NCBI RefSeq assembly: GCF_014926585.1
Contig: NZ_CP045422.1
Coordinates: forward strand, 1,342,501 to 1,406,500
Source: Devosia beringensis
Lineage (GTDB): Bacteria > Pseudomonadota > Alphaproteobacteria > Rhizobiales > Devosiaceae
DNA length: 64,000 bases
Direction of reading: 5' to 3'
Positions 44,804 through 53,895 of the stretch are shown here, in pieces. The first letter of the stretch is position 1; each line of letters starts with the position of its first letter. The notes below the pieces were generated by a model. The model worked only from the letters and a program-made list of their open reading frames with translations. It ran no database searches and was not told the DNA's origin. Made by a program: the position numbers and the translations under genes.

Positions 44804-45298
44804 ATGGCCAGCCAGACTGCGGGATATTCCCGTACCCATATCATCCTGCACTGGGTCATCGCCGCTCTGGTGCTGTTCCAGCTCTTTGTGCATACCGGCA
44901 TGGAAAATGCCTGGATCGTGAGCCAGGGCGGGGTGGCCGAGGGCGCCAATCCGCTGCCCCATATCCTGGCCGGCATCGCCATCCTGGTCTTGGCGATCTG
45001 GCGCGTGGTGATCCGGCTGCGCCATGGCGCGCCCGCCCATCCGGCCGGACAGCCGGCGCTGCTGACGGTCCTCGCCAATGGCGTGCATCTGGTGTTTTAC
45101 GCGCTGCTATTCATCCTGCCGCTGAGCGGTCTGGCCGCCTGGTTCGGCCATGTCGAGCCCGCCGCCATCGCCCATGTCTATATCCAGCTGGCCTTCCTGC
45201 CGCTGATCGGCCTGCATGTGGCCGGCGCGCTGGTGCAGCAGTTCTGGTTCCGCACCGGCGTGCTGCGCCGCATGGCGGTGCCGGACCGGGCGCTCTAG
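44804..45298 (+). CDS. cytochrome b561 family protein
   Basis: 164 residues with four membrane helices and conserved histidines on helices (ILHWVIAALVLFQLFVH, HLVFYALLFILPLSG, LPLIGLHVAGALVQQF). It is a di-heme b-type cytochrome that moves electrons from the quinone pool to periplasmic partners. The ATG at 44804 gives the typical start MASQTAGYSRTHIILHW; the frame further upstream is not used. Confidence 0.88.
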   Translation: MASQTAGYSRTHIILHWVIAALVLFQLFVHTGMENAWIVSQGGVAEGANPLPHILAGIAILVLAIWRVVIRLRHGAPAHPAGQPALLTVLANGVHLVFYALLFILPLSGLAAWFGHVEPAAIAHVYIQLAFLPLIGLHVAGALVQQFWFRTGVLRRMAVPDRAL

Positions 45299-45311
45299 CG
45301 AAAGCCAGGGT

Positions 45312-45734
45312 CTAAGGCTGGCGCACGGTCGCCAGCCGCCCTTGCCCGCCGGGCGGTATAGAAAGGCTCACCACCAGCGTGGCGTCTGCCGCCAGTTCGG
45401 GGGCGCGTTCGGCCCATTCGACCAGCACGATGGCGTCCGGATTGTCGCGCAGGCCGAGCTCGTCGATCTCGCGCGGATCGCCCAGCCGGTAGAGATCGGC
45501 ATGCAGCAGCGGGCCCTTGGCCGTGTCATAGGGCTGCACCAGAGCAAAGGTCGGCGAGGGCACTTCGAGCGCCGGATCGCCGGCCAGGCTGCGGATGATG
45601 GCCCGGGCCAGAGCCGTCTTGCCGGCGCCGAGATCACCTTCGAGCAACACCAGATCGCCCGGCTGCAGTTCGGCCGCCAGCGTGGCGCCAAGCGCGGCAG
45701 TGGCGTCGTCATCGGGCAGGAAGATGCCCGGCAT
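45312..45734 (-). CDS. tsaE: tRNA threonylcarbamoyladenosine biosynthesis ATPase TsaE
   Basis: 140 residues with P-loop GDLGAGKT (33-40), the segment VPSPTFALVQPYDT, and HADLYRLGDPREIDELGL. It acts with TsaB and TsaD in t6A formation on ANN-decoding tRNAs. The start shares one base with the divL stop (TAATG), so they are coupled. Confidence 0.95.
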   Translation of the reverse strand: MPGIFLPDDDATAALGATLAAELQPGDLVLLEGDLGAGKTALARAIIRSLAGDPALEVPSPTFALVQPYDTAKGPLLHADLYRLGDPREIDELGLRDNPDAIVLVEWAERAPELAADATLVVSLSIPPGGQGRLATVRQP

Positions 45735-48193
45735 TATTCGGCGACGGCGGACATCGAGCTGTCGCGCGGCAGGTTGACGGTGATGCGCGAGCCGCGCGGC
45801 TCGCGGCGTTCGGCGCTGATGGTGCCGCCATGCAGGTTGACGAAGGTCTTGACGATGGCCAGGCCGAGGCCCGCGCCGCGCTGGCGCCCGCCGGTGGCGC
45901 CGGTATTGTCGAGCCGGGTCAGGATGGCCGATTTCATCTCGTCGGTCAGGCCCGGGCCCTCATCCTCGATGACAAACAGCATGCGATCGCCGCGCGGGGC
46001 GATAGTCAGCTTGATCTCGCCGCCGGGCGGGGAGAAGCGGGCTGCATTAGAAAGCAGGTTGTAGAGCACCTGCACGATACGCGTGCCGTCGGCGATGAAG
46101 GGCGGCAGGTCGGGGTCGATCTCGACCACCAGGTTGATGGGCTTTTCGCCCGAGATTTCGGGGAAACTGGCCGAGAGGCCAGCCCGGGCATTGTCGACCA
46201 GCTTGTGCACGTCGAGCCGTTCGGGGCGCAGTTCGGCAATGCCGGCATCGACCGAGGCCAGGTCGAGGATATTGTCGATCAGCACGCCCAGCGTCACCGA
46301 GGAGGCGCGGATATAGTCGACATAGGCGGTCTGGCGCTGGTTCAGCGGGCCGGCATCGGTGGCCAGCATTTCGGCAAAGCCGATAATATTGGTCAGCGGC
46401 GAACGCAGCTCATAGGAGACGTTTTCCACGAAGGCGTCCTTGAGCACGTCGGCTGCGACCAGGGCGTCATTGCGCTCCTTGAGCACGCGCGAATAGGAGG
46501 CGCTTTCGGTGACGTCGAGAAAGGTCATCATGGTCTGCCCGTCGGGCAGGCGGGTAATGGCATAGTCGAGCAGGCGGCCATCGGAGCGGTTGATGCGCCC
46601 GGTCTGGTCGGAGCGGGTGGGGTTGAGGTCGATGATGCCACGCTTGAGATCGCGCCAGATGCTGGCGCCATCCTCGGGAATGGCCTTGCCGCTGGCCTCG
46701 GCGATCTGGTCGATATGGGGGTTCTTGCCCAGCTCGTTCATGGGCAGTTTCCACAGCGCCGACAGCCGCGGATTGGACAGGGTCAGCCGCCCATTGGTGC
46801 CGAACACTGCCACGGCTTCGGAGAGCGAATTGATGGTTTCGCGCTGCACATTGGAGAAGGCCTTGTTGGTCGATTCCAGCTTGAGGCGCTCTGTAATGTC
46901 GTCAAAGACATAGATCACGCCGCCGGTGGAGCCGGCGGGGGCCGAGATTACCTTGATGGTGCGGCCATCGGGCAGGTGCCAGGGCTCGTCCTCGAAGGGC
47001 TCGGTGCGGCTATAGGCCTGCAGGTGGGCGTCGCGCCAGGTGTGGTAATTGACCTGGGCGGGCAGCATGCCTTCGGTGCGCAGCTTGTCGAGAATGGCGC
47101 GCTCGTCCAGCCCCAGGGTGAGGAAACCGTGGCTGAGGTTCCACAGGTTCACATAGGCCTGATTGAACTGGATCAGCTCGCGCCTTGCATTGAAAATGGC
47201 AATCGGGGTGGCCAGCGTATCGATGATGCCGCTGATATGGGCCAGGGCATCGGCGCCGGCATTGGCCGCATGGTCGTCGGTCGGGCGCAGCAGGCCGGCG
47301 CGGCCACCGGTGACGGGAAATTCCACCAGTTCATAGGCGCCCTGGCGTTCCCAGGCCAGGGCCAGCGGGGTCGGCTGATCGGTGGCATCGCAGGCGCGCA
47401 GATGTTCGCGCAGCTTGGTCGGTTCGAGCAGTTCGGGCGGCGCCGTCTCGGTGCCGGATTTACCCAAGGCATGGGCCAGGTCGAGATAGGCCTGGTTGGC
47501 ATAGACCAGCCGGTCCTGGGCGTCGCGGGCAAAGGCCGGTTTGGTCAGGGTGGCCAGAATGGCGCGGACGCTGGCGAGGTCGCTGGTGACGGCCGCTGCG
47601 GCCAGCTGGGGCTCGGCACCGGGCTGCAGGTAGGCGGGGCGCAGGCGCATGGCCGTGCCGCCGCCCAGCACCCAGCCATTGGCGCGGATCAGCCTTCCGT
47701 CGAGGGCGGTGAGGCTGACGGTGAAGGCATGGCCATAGACGCGCAGGTCTTCGAGCAGGCGGGCCAGCCGGTCGGCATCGGCGCCGATCAGCCAGCTCTG
47801 GAAATTGAGCACGCTTTCGGGCTGCCGGCCGACGGGCAGCACGGATGCGGCCTGGCCCAGCAGCTTGGGGGCGTTTTCGTCGGTCCACAGCACGGTGACT
47901 TCGCGCGTGCCGGACAGCAGGGCTTCATATTCATCGACCAAAGCGCGCAGGCCGGCGATCTGTTCGGCGGCCTTGCGGCGGGCCGCCTTGCCGTCGACCA
48001 GGGTGGTGCGGATGACAGCCATGGCGACCAGGGCGAAGGCCCCGGCGCCGGCGGCGATAGCGAGAGGGGCTGCACCGGCGAAGCTTGCCGCCTGGGTGCC
48101 CTGCGCCAAAGCGGGAACCGCCGTGAGCAAGGTAAGAGGGGCTGTCGCGAGTAGTGCGAATCCCCAATGCTTCCGGAAGTGATCCGGCGCCAT
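45734..48193 (-). CDS. divL: DivL-type PAS-domain kinase with tyrosine at the phosphorylation site
   Basis: 819 residues: two N-terminal membrane segments (about 10-60), several PAS-like domains, a dimerisation/phosphorylation helix and an HATPase_c domain (NAARFSPPGGEI, EDEGPGLTD, GAGLGLAIVK). The H-box reads ENVSYELRSPLTNIIGF, with Tyr594 in place of His, the hallmark of DivL, which in Caulobacter regulates CckA and so CtrA instead of acting as an ordinary kinase. It is coupled to tsaE. DivL identity is from the Tyr and the PAS layout. Confidence 0.88.
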   Translation of the reverse strand: MAPDHFRKHWGFALLATAPLTLLTAVPALAQGTQAASFAGAAPLAIAAGAGAFALVAMAVIRTTLVDGKAARRKAAEQIAGLRALVDEYEALLSGTREVTVLWTDENAPKLLGQAASVLPVGRQPESVLNFQSWLIGADADRLARLLEDLRVYGHAFTVSLTALDGRLIRANGWVLGGGTAMRLRPAYLQPGAEPQLAAAAVTSDLASVRAILATLTKPAFARDAQDRLVYANQAYLDLAHALGKSGTETAPPELLEPTKLREHLRACDATDQPTPLALAWERQGAYELVEFPVTGGRAGLLRPTDDHAANAGADALAHISGIIDTLATPIAIFNARRELIQFNQAYVNLWNLSHGFLTLGLDERAILDKLRTEGMLPAQVNYHTWRDAHLQAYSRTEPFEDEPWHLPDGRTIKVISAPAGSTGGVIYVFDDITERLKLESTNKAFSNVQRETINSLSEAVAVFGTNGRLTLSNPRLSALWKLPMNELGKNPHIDQIAEASGKAIPEDGASIWRDLKRGIIDLNPTRSDQTGRINRSDGRLLDYAITRLPDGQTMMTFLDVTESASYSRVLKERNDALVAADVLKDAFVENVSYELRSPLTNIIGFAEMLATDAGPLNQRQTAYVDYIRASSVTLGVLIDNILDLASVDAGIAELRPERLDVHKLVDNARAGLSASFPEISGEKPINLVVEIDPDLPPFIADGTRIVQVLYNLLSNAARFSPPGGEIKLTIAPRGDRMLFVIEDEGPGLTDEMKSAILTRLDNTGATGGRQRGAGLGLAIVKTFVNLHGGTISAERREPRGSRITVNLPRDSSMSAVAE

Positions 48194-48540
48194 GCGCTGC
48201 CCTCTAGGTCAAATTGATTTTTTGCCAGTCCGGCGCCGCAAAGAGCCGGTACGCGTCACTACAACGGAAGGACGTAAGCGGCCGACATCTGGGCTCGTCA
48301 CTTCCGGATCAGCTGTGTGTCCCCCACCAGCCGAATCACCTTGACCATACCGGCACGGCGAATCGCCTAAAAGAGTCTTAATGCCCAAGCTTGTTACGCA
48401 AACTCTGGTATCGGGGCTTGACCGGAGAACGAAACAGCAACTTCGAGCCGTCACTGGAAAATCACTCCGGTGGAGCGATTTGAGACGAGAAGGCCATGAG
48501 GGCTATCCCCGTATGGCAGGAAGAATATACCAAAACAGAT
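48194..48540. other. divL upstream region with dispersed repeat
   Basis: 347 bp between divL and the ahcY terminator. It contains the promoter region of divL (no clear boxes seen) and a dispersed repeat at 48459-48507. No gene seen. Confidence 0.5.
48459..48507. repeat. dispersed intergenic repeat (copy 2)
   Basis: AAATCACTCCGGTGGAGCGATT with near-perfect dyad symmetry, followed by a tail with AGGCCATGAGGGCTATC. Same structure as 39288-39336. Likely a member of a genome-wide REP-like family. Confidence 0.6.
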
Positions 48541-48566
48541 GTGCCCGCGACCGAAGCCGCGGGCAC
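48541..48566 (-). terminator. Rho-independent terminator of ahcY
   Basis: A 9-bp stem GTGCCCGCG/CGCGGGCAC with an 8-nt loop, followed on the minus strand by ATCTGTTTTGG. It begins 21 bp after the ahcY stop. Confidence 0.85.
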
Positions 48567-48587
48567 TGAAAGTACGGCGGGCGGCGC

Positions 48588-49988
48588 CTAGTAGCGGTAT
48601 TCGCCCGACTTGAACGGGCCGGTCTGGCTGACGCCGATATAGTCGGCCTGTTCCTTGGTCAGCACGGTGAGCTTGGCGCCCAACTTGGCCAGGTGCAGCT
48701 CGGCGACCTTTTCGTCGAGATGCTTGGGCAGGACATGCACCTTCTTTTCGAGGTTCTGGCCATTGGTCCAGAGCTCGATCTGCGCCAGGGTCTGGTTGGC
48801 AAAGGAGGCGCTCATGACAAAGCTCGGGTGACCGGTGGCATTGCCCAGGTTCACCAGGCGGCCTTCCGACAGCAGGATCAGACGGCTGCCATCGGGCTTT
48901 TCGATCAGGTCGACCTGTGGCTTGACGTTGGTCCACTTGAAGTTGCGCAGGCCGAGCACGTCGATCTCGTTGTCGAAATGGCCGATATTGCAGACAATGG
49001 CCATGTCCTTGAGCTTGCGCATGTCATCGACCATCAGCACATCGCGGTTGCCGGTGGCGGTGACGACGATGTCGGCGCGATGGGCAGCTTCGGCCAGGGT
49101 AACGACCTCAAAGCCTTCCATGGCGGCCTGCAGCGCGCAGATCGGGTCGACTTCGGTGACCAGCACGCGGGCGCCGGCGCCGCGCAGCGATTCCGCCGAG
49201 CCCTTACCCACGTCGCCAAAGCCGCAGACGATGGCGACCTTGCCGGCCAGCATGACATCGGTGCCGCGGCGGATGGCGTCGACCAGCGATTCACGGGTGC
49301 CGTACTTGTTGTCGAACTTGGACTTGGTGACCGAGTCATTGACGTTGATGGCGGGGAAGGGCAGCTCGCCTTTGGCGTGCAGCTGATAGAGGCGCATCAC
49401 GCCTGTCGTGGTCTCTTCGGAGACGCCGCGGATGGCATCGCGGATTTTGGTGAAGAAGCCGGGCGACTTGGCCAGGCGGCGCTTGATGGTGGCAAAGAAG
49501 ATTTCTTCTTCCTCATTGGTGGGCTTTTCGAGGAAGGACGGGTCCACCTCGGCCTTGGCACCATTGAGGATATACATGGTGGCGTCGCCGCCATCGTCGA
49601 GGATCATGTTGGGCGTCGAACCCGGCCAGTCCATCATGCGGTCGGTGAAGTCCCAGTATTCTTCCAGCGTCTCGCCCTTATGGGCAAAGACCGGAATGCC
49701 GGCGGCGGCGATGGCCGCGGCAGCGTGATCCTGGGTCGAGAAAATGTTGCAGCTGACCCAGCGCACTTCGGCGCCGAGCGCGACCAGGGTCTCGATCAGC
49801 ACGGCGGTCTGGATGGTCATGTGCAGGCTGCCGGCAATGCGAGCGCCCTTGAGCGGCTGGCTTGCAGCATACTCAGCACGAATAGACATCAGGCCGGGCA
49901 TTTCAATTTCGGCGATATCGAGTTCCTTGCGGCCAAAGGCGGCAAGGGACATATCCTTGACCGAATAGTCGGTCGATGGGCTGGTCAT
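48588..49988 (-). CDS. ahcY: S-adenosylhomocysteine hydrolase
   Basis: 466 residues. Typical AdoHcyase features: N-terminal [23 protein letters not shown]-binding [15 protein letters not shown] and C-terminal KSGEYRY. It hydrolyses S-adenosylhomocysteine to homocysteine and adenosine in the methionine/SAM cycle. It is transcribed alone, ended by a hairpin terminator. A palindromic site upstream may be a SamR/SahR operator. Confidence 0.98.
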   Translation of the reverse strand: MTSPSTDYSVKDMSLAAFGRKELDIAEIEMPGLMSIRAEYAASQPLKGARIAGSLHMTIQTAVLIETLVALGAEVRWVSCNIFSTQDHAAAAIAAAGIPVFAHKGETLEEYWDFTDRMMDWPGSTPNMILDDGGDATMYILNGAKAEVDPSFLEKPTNEEEEIFFATIKRRLAKSPGFFTKIRDAIRGVSEETTTGVMRLYQLHAKGELPFPAINVNDSVTKSKFDNKYGTRESLVDAIRRGTDVMLAGKVAIVCGFGDVGKGSAESLRGAGARVLVTEVDPICALQAAMEGFEVVTLAEAAHRADIVVTATGNRDVLMVDDMRKLKDMAIVCNIGHFDNEIDVLGLRNFKWTNVKPQVDLIEKPDGSRLILLSEGRLVNLGNATGHPSFVMSASFANQTLAQIELWTNGQNLEKKVHVLPKHLDEKVAELHLAKLGAKLTVLTKEQADYIGVSQTGPFKSGEYRY

Positions 49989-50056
49989 GGGTAGACTCCG
50001 GGGCGTTTAGCGTTGCCCTTGCTATACGCAAGGCGGGCCGCCGGATCAACCAGAGA

Positions 50057-50075
50057 CATAAAGATAAGTTTATAT
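50057..50075. promoter_or_regulatory. candidate SamR/SahR-type operator upstream of ahcY
   Basis: CATAAAGATAAGTTTATAT, an imperfect palindrome 69 bp ahead of the ahcY start. It resembles the CATAAAGAT/ATCTTTATG type sites of ArsR-family SAM-cycle regulators as I recall them. Also between site and start: a hairpin CCTTGC-GTATA-GCAAGG. Confidence 0.4.
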
Positions 50076-50081
50076 CCCCTT

Positions 50082-50594
50082 TCAGTCCAGGGTTCGATAG
50101 ACCGGTCGGCGGCGACGAAACGGCAGGGTGCAGAAGCGCCAAAACGCTGACAGCACCAGATAGCCCAGGATGAAACCGCCGCCGGCATAGAGAATGCCCT
50201 CGGCGGTCACTGGCACGGCGGGCTGGTAGTTTTCCAGCGTGCGCCGGCCGATATCGCTGTCGAGATAGGCCGGTAGCGACTGCAGGCGGGTCACCGGATC
50301 GGCATTGGCAATGCGGTCCAGCGTGGCGCTGAGCTGCTCATAGCGCACAAAGGTGGCGGCCATGGCCGTGCCGCGGTCTGCCAGGAAGCTGTCATTGGAA
50401 ACGCCATAGCGCTGCAGCGCCTGCGTCCGATCGAGGCCGCCGACACTGGCACTGCGGTCAAAATCCTCGGTGATGACCCGCAATTCATCGACTGCGCCGC
50501 CGAGGCGCTGGGTATATTGCTGGGCATATTCGGGAAACTGGCTGAGCATGACGGCCAGCGCCGCGCCGCCGATTCCGGCAATCATCCGCCGCAT
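50082..50594 (-). CDS. DUF2937-family membrane protein
   Basis: 170 residues starting MRRMIAGIGGAALAVMLSQF, then PEYAQQYTQRLGGAVDELR, the DUF2937 pattern, with one N-terminal hydrophobic segment and a second helix near the C-terminus (GGGFILGYLVLSAFWRFC). Function unknown. It precedes ahcY on the same strand but is separated by 93 bp with its own regulatory site. Confidence 0.75.
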   Translation of the reverse strand: MRRMIAGIGGAALAVMLSQFPEYAQQYTQRLGGAVDELRVITEDFDRSASVGGLDRTQALQRYGVSNDSFLADRGTAMAATFVRYEQLSATLDRIANADPVTRLQSLPAYLDSDIGRRTLENYQPAVPVTAEGILYAGGGFILGYLVLSAFWRFCTLPFRRRRPVYRTLD

Positions 50595-50676
50595 GCATCG
50601 CTCTCCGTCCTGCCGGGGCACGGGCCGTGCCCGGTTCGGGGGTCAACGCCGGGCCGGAGGCGCCGTTCCACAGGCC

Positions 50677-50976
50677 CTAACCCGCCATGCCCTCGACGTC
50701 CTCGTCAAAGCCGTTATTGACCAGTTCGACAATGGCCTCGAGCGCCTCGCGCGCCTGCTTGCCGCTGGCCTGGACGAGAATGGTGCTGCCGGGGCCGGCG
50801 CCGAGCATCATCAGGCCCATGATGGAATTACCGTTGACCGAGGTGCCGTCCTTGATGACGCTGACGGCGGCGTCGAAGCATTCGGCGGTGCGCACGAAAC
50901 GGGCCGAGGCCCGCGCATGCAGGCCCTTGCGATTGACGATGGTCAGTTGCTGCGCGACGGCGCGGCTGGCATCCAT
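50677..50976 (-). CDS. ptsH: phosphocarrier protein HPr
   Basis: 99 residues with phosphorylatable His20 in VNRKGLHARASARFV and the regulatory serine Ser51 in VNGNSIMGLMML, the site used by HPr kinase. It accepts phosphate from EI and passes it on. It follows the EIIA(Man) gene by 48 bp. The gene set hprK-EIIA-HPr without EIIB/C points to a regulatory PTS. Confidence 0.95.
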   Translation of the reverse strand: MDASRAVAQQLTIVNRKGLHARASARFVRTAECFDAAVSVIKDGTSVNGNSIMGLMMLGAGPGSTILVQASGKQAREALEAIVELVNNGFDEDVEGMAG

Positions 50977-51024
50977 GCGTTCATGCTCCCCACAGCGCCG
51001 GGTTCAGCGGCATGGCGATCATGC

Positions 51025-51426
51025 TCAATCCGCGCCCAGAATGGAATTGGCTACGGTAATGTATTTTCGGCCGGCCTCCTGGGCCAGCTTGACGGCATCC
51101 TTGATGGTCATGTCATTGCGCACCCGGCCCAGCTTGACCAGCATGGGCAGGTTGACGCCGGCGATCACTTCGACGTCGCGGTTCTGCATGACGGAAATGG
51201 CGAGATTGGAGGGCGTGCCGCCAAACATGTCGGTGAGGATGATGACCCCCTGCCCGTCATCGGCGGCATCGACGGCGGCAAGAATGTCGTTGCGGCGGTC
51301 TTCCATATTGTCGTCCGGACCAATGGCGATGGTCGCGCAATGCTCCTGTGGACCCACCACATGCTCGAGCGCCGACTTGAATTCATGGGCGAGCGCACCG
51401 TGCGTCACCAGAACCAGACCAATCAT
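51025..51426 (-). CDS. manX: PTS EIIA component, mannose family
   Basis: 133 residues starting MIGLVLVTHGALAHEFKSAL, with the phosphorylatable His9, and the dimer interface motif LTDMFGGTPSNLAI. No mannose-specific EIIB/EIIC genes are visible, so it is likely a regulatory EIIA in the HPr relay, as in other alphaproteobacteria. Confidence 0.95.
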   Translation of the reverse strand: MIGLVLVTHGALAHEFKSALEHVVGPQEHCATIAIGPDDNMEDRRNDILAAVDAADDGQGVIILTDMFGGTPSNLAISVMQNRDVEVIAGVNLPMLVKLGRVRNDMTIKDAVKLAQEAGRKYITVANSILGAD

Positions 51427-51601
51427 GCAAAATCCCCAGCGTGCCGAACTGCGCCCGCGATGCGGCGCCGACAGCTATCCAGTATAATTTGCCCCATGCC
51501 CAAACCTGACGCTGCACGGTTCGGACAGACTGCCGACCCGGCAGCTGGCCGAGTGCGGGCCAGTCTTGTCCGGTCAGGGGCGCGATTCAAGTGGTATTTT
51601 G

Positions 51602-52060
51602 TCACGGCGTGTCGAGCGCAGACAGGGCCTCGATCACCAGCAGCATCTGGTGGCCAAGGCTGATGACGGCGCTGGAGGGCACCGGTGCCCGCGGCACGGC
51701 GACACCCAAGATATCGGTGCTGAGTGCCTCTTCTTCAAGCATGCGCACCAGGTCGGGCACGATGTCGATGACCAGGCGCAGCGGCACCAGGCTCTGATGC
51801 GGCCGGCGGATGATGCCGCGACCGCGCAGTTCGATCAATCCGGCCAGATTGTCCGGCGCCTGCATGACGACCTGCTCGCGGGTCTTGACCAGGTCAACCC
51901 GGTCGTCCGAAACGAGAAAGGCCGGCAGGCCGAGCAGCGTCCAGCGGTCGAGCAGCGTCAGCGCCAGCACCGATTTGCCCGCCCCCGAAGGCCCCCGCAG
52001 CAAGACACCGGACGACCCCAGCAGCAGACCCGTGCCGTGCACGTTTTTTGGTTCATTCAT
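51602..52060 (-). CDS. hprK: HPr kinase/phosphorylase, short alphaproteobacterial form
   Basis: 152 residues, only the C-terminal kinase domain: P-loop GPSGAGKS (23-30), VSDDRVDLV and ELRGRGIIRRP. The N-terminal domain of Firmicute HprK is absent, as is normal in alphaproteobacteria. It phosphorylates HPr on Ser51. It is 9 bp downstream of chvG, probably in one operon with it. Confidence 0.93.
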   Translation of the reverse strand: MNEPKNVHGTGLLLGSSGVLLRGPSGAGKSVLALTLLDRWTLLGLPAFLVSDDRVDLVKTREQVVMQAPDNLAGLIELRGRGIIRRPHQSLVPLRLVIDIVPDLVRMLEEEALSTDILGVAVPRAPVPSSAVISLGHQMLLVIEALSALDTP

Positions 52061-52069
52061 GCGGGCAAT

Positions 52070-53887
52070 CTATTTGCGTGCGCGCGGTAACACAACCGCG
52101 AAGACCGCGCCGGAGCGATCTGTACGGTTGGCAGCCTTGATGGTGCCCTTGTGGGCATCCACGATCTGCTTGCTGATCGACAGGCCAAGGCCCGAATGAT
52201 CGCCGAAGCTCTCGGTATCGGGGCGATCGGTATAGAAGCGCTGGAAGATCTTGTTGAAGTCGCCGGTAATGCCGCGGCCCTCGTCGGTCACGGTGATGCG
52301 GATATCGTCGGCATCGACGCTGAGCCCCACGCGCACCACGCCGCCCTCGGGCGAGAACGAGACGGCATTGTCGATCAGGTTGGCAAAGACCTGCGCCAGC
52401 CGGCTTTCATGGCCATTGGTGATGGCCGCGCCCTTGCCGCTGCGCTTGTCCATGACCACGGTGACGCCGCGACCGAGGGCCATGTCCTTCTGGATCGAGA
52501 CGATGGCTTCGGCGAGCTTTTCGACATCGACGCGTTCGGCGGTTTCGCGGGCCAGTTCGGCGTCGAGCCGGCTGGCGCTGGAGATGTCAGTGATCAGCCG
52601 GTCGAGGCGCTTGACGTCGTGCTGGATGATGGCATTGAGCCGCTCGCGGTCTTCCGGGCGCTTGGCCAGGGGCAGGGTCTCGACGGCGCTGCGCAGTGAG
52701 GTCAGCGGGTTCTTGAGCTCGTGGGCGACGTCGGCAGCGAAACGCTCGATGGCCTCGATGCGGTTGTAGAGCCCGTCGGTCATGCGGCGGAAGGCGTCGC
52801 TGAGATGGCCGATCTCGTCTGGCCGATCGGTGAAATCGGGGATTTCGGCGCGGGCATTGCCGGCGGTCTGCACCCGCTCGGCGGCTTCCGACAGGCGGCG
52901 CATCGGCCCGGCAATGGTGCCGGCCAGGGCAAAGGACAGCACGATCTGCACGGCCGCGGCAATCAGGGCGATGCGCAGGATGCTCCAGCGCTCCTGGGCA
53001 ACGATGGAATCGATGTCGCCCGGCGCCGTCGAGAGCAGGATGGCGCCGACCACGGCGCGCACGCGCTGCACCGGCACGGCGACCGAAACCACGAGCTGGT
53101 TCTGGCCGTCGACGCGGACGAAATCTGCGGCCGCGCCCTGCAAAGCCGAGGCGACCTCGGGATAGCGGGCGCCCTCGTCGACGCCATATTCCTGGTATTT
53201 GGGGAAATTGTCGCCCGGTACCCAGTTGAGCACGGCATTCCACCAGTCCCAGAGGAAGAACTCATCTGCCTGCTTGGTCTCGATGATCTGCCGCATGACC
53301 TCGCCGCGGGCATAGATATTGTCGCTGTCCAGGATCATCAGCCCGCCCTGGTCGTAGATGCGGGCGCGGGTCCGGGTGGGGGTGATGAGGTTGCGCAGCA
53401 GCGGCGCGACCCGCTCGGGATTGATGGGGAATTCGAGCGTCGGATCGTAGTAGGAGAGCGAGGAGACCGAGCCGTCGCCCTGCAATTGCAGCAGGCGGTC
53501 GGGATTGATCGAGATGACGTCGCTATCCACCGTCGCCGAAGCGGCCACGGCGGCGGCGATGATCTCGCCCTGCACGCGCAGCGACTGTACGCGGGCATCG
53601 ATGAGCCCGGCACGCCACTGGTTGAGATAGAGAATGCCCACCACCAGCACCAAGAGGCCCGCCATGTTGAGCACGATGATGCGGCGCGTCAGGCTGGCAA
53701 AGATGGTCAGGTCGAGAAAGCGGCTGATGGCCCCGGCCAGCTTGTAGAAGGGGGCCACCAGCAGGCGCCAGCGGCGACCGGCGCGCGGCGTCTCGGCCGG
53801 CGACGGGGCATCCTCGCCCGCGCCCGCCGCGCGCCATTCGGCGGCAGCGTCGGGCTGGTGCGGGCGATCGGAGTCCAGAATAGCCAC
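52070..53887 (-). CDS. chvG: sensor histidine kinase ChvG (ExoS)
   Basis: 605 residues: two membrane helices (about 60-85 and 300-325) around a periplasmic sensor domain, then HAMP, H-box with His389 in AADVAHELKNPLTSL, and HATPase_c (NLIDNAVSFSPEGG, DEGRGITGD, GLGLSISKQIV). In rhizobia ChvG responds to acidity and cell-envelope state and phosphorylates ChvI. It lies 8 bp after chvI and 9 bp before hprK. Confidence 0.95.
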   Translation of the reverse strand: MAILDSDRPHQPDAAAEWRAAGAGEDAPSPAETPRAGRRWRLLVAPFYKLAGAISRFLDLTIFASLTRRIIVLNMAGLLVLVVGILYLNQWRAGLIDARVQSLRVQGEIIAAAVAASATVDSDVISINPDRLLQLQGDGSVSSLSYYDPTLEFPINPERVAPLLRNLITPTRTRARIYDQGGLMILDSDNIYARGEVMRQIIETKQADEFFLWDWWNAVLNWVPGDNFPKYQEYGVDEGARYPEVASALQGAAADFVRVDGQNQLVVSVAVPVQRVRAVVGAILLSTAPGDIDSIVAQERWSILRIALIAAAVQIVLSFALAGTIAGPMRRLSEAAERVQTAGNARAEIPDFTDRPDEIGHLSDAFRRMTDGLYNRIEAIERFAADVAHELKNPLTSLRSAVETLPLAKRPEDRERLNAIIQHDVKRLDRLITDISSASRLDAELARETAERVDVEKLAEAIVSIQKDMALGRGVTVVMDKRSGKGAAITNGHESRLAQVFANLIDNAVSFSPEGGVVRVGLSVDADDIRITVTDEGRGITGDFNKIFQRFYTDRPDTESFGDHSGLGLSISKQIVDAHKGTIKAANRTDRSGAVFAVVLPRARK

Positions 53888-53895
53888 AGTGGTGC

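Noticed and set aside
45830-48154. 774-codon open frame antisense to the divL gene
   Set aside because: It mirrors a GC-rich gene with third-position bias; the divL frame has clear domains and the antisense product none.
49989-50081. SAM-II or SAH riboswitch upstream of ahcY
   Set aside because: The only hairpin has a 5-nt loop (GTATA), not the long L1 loop and pseudoknot of SAM-II; no SAH-riboswitch core was seen.
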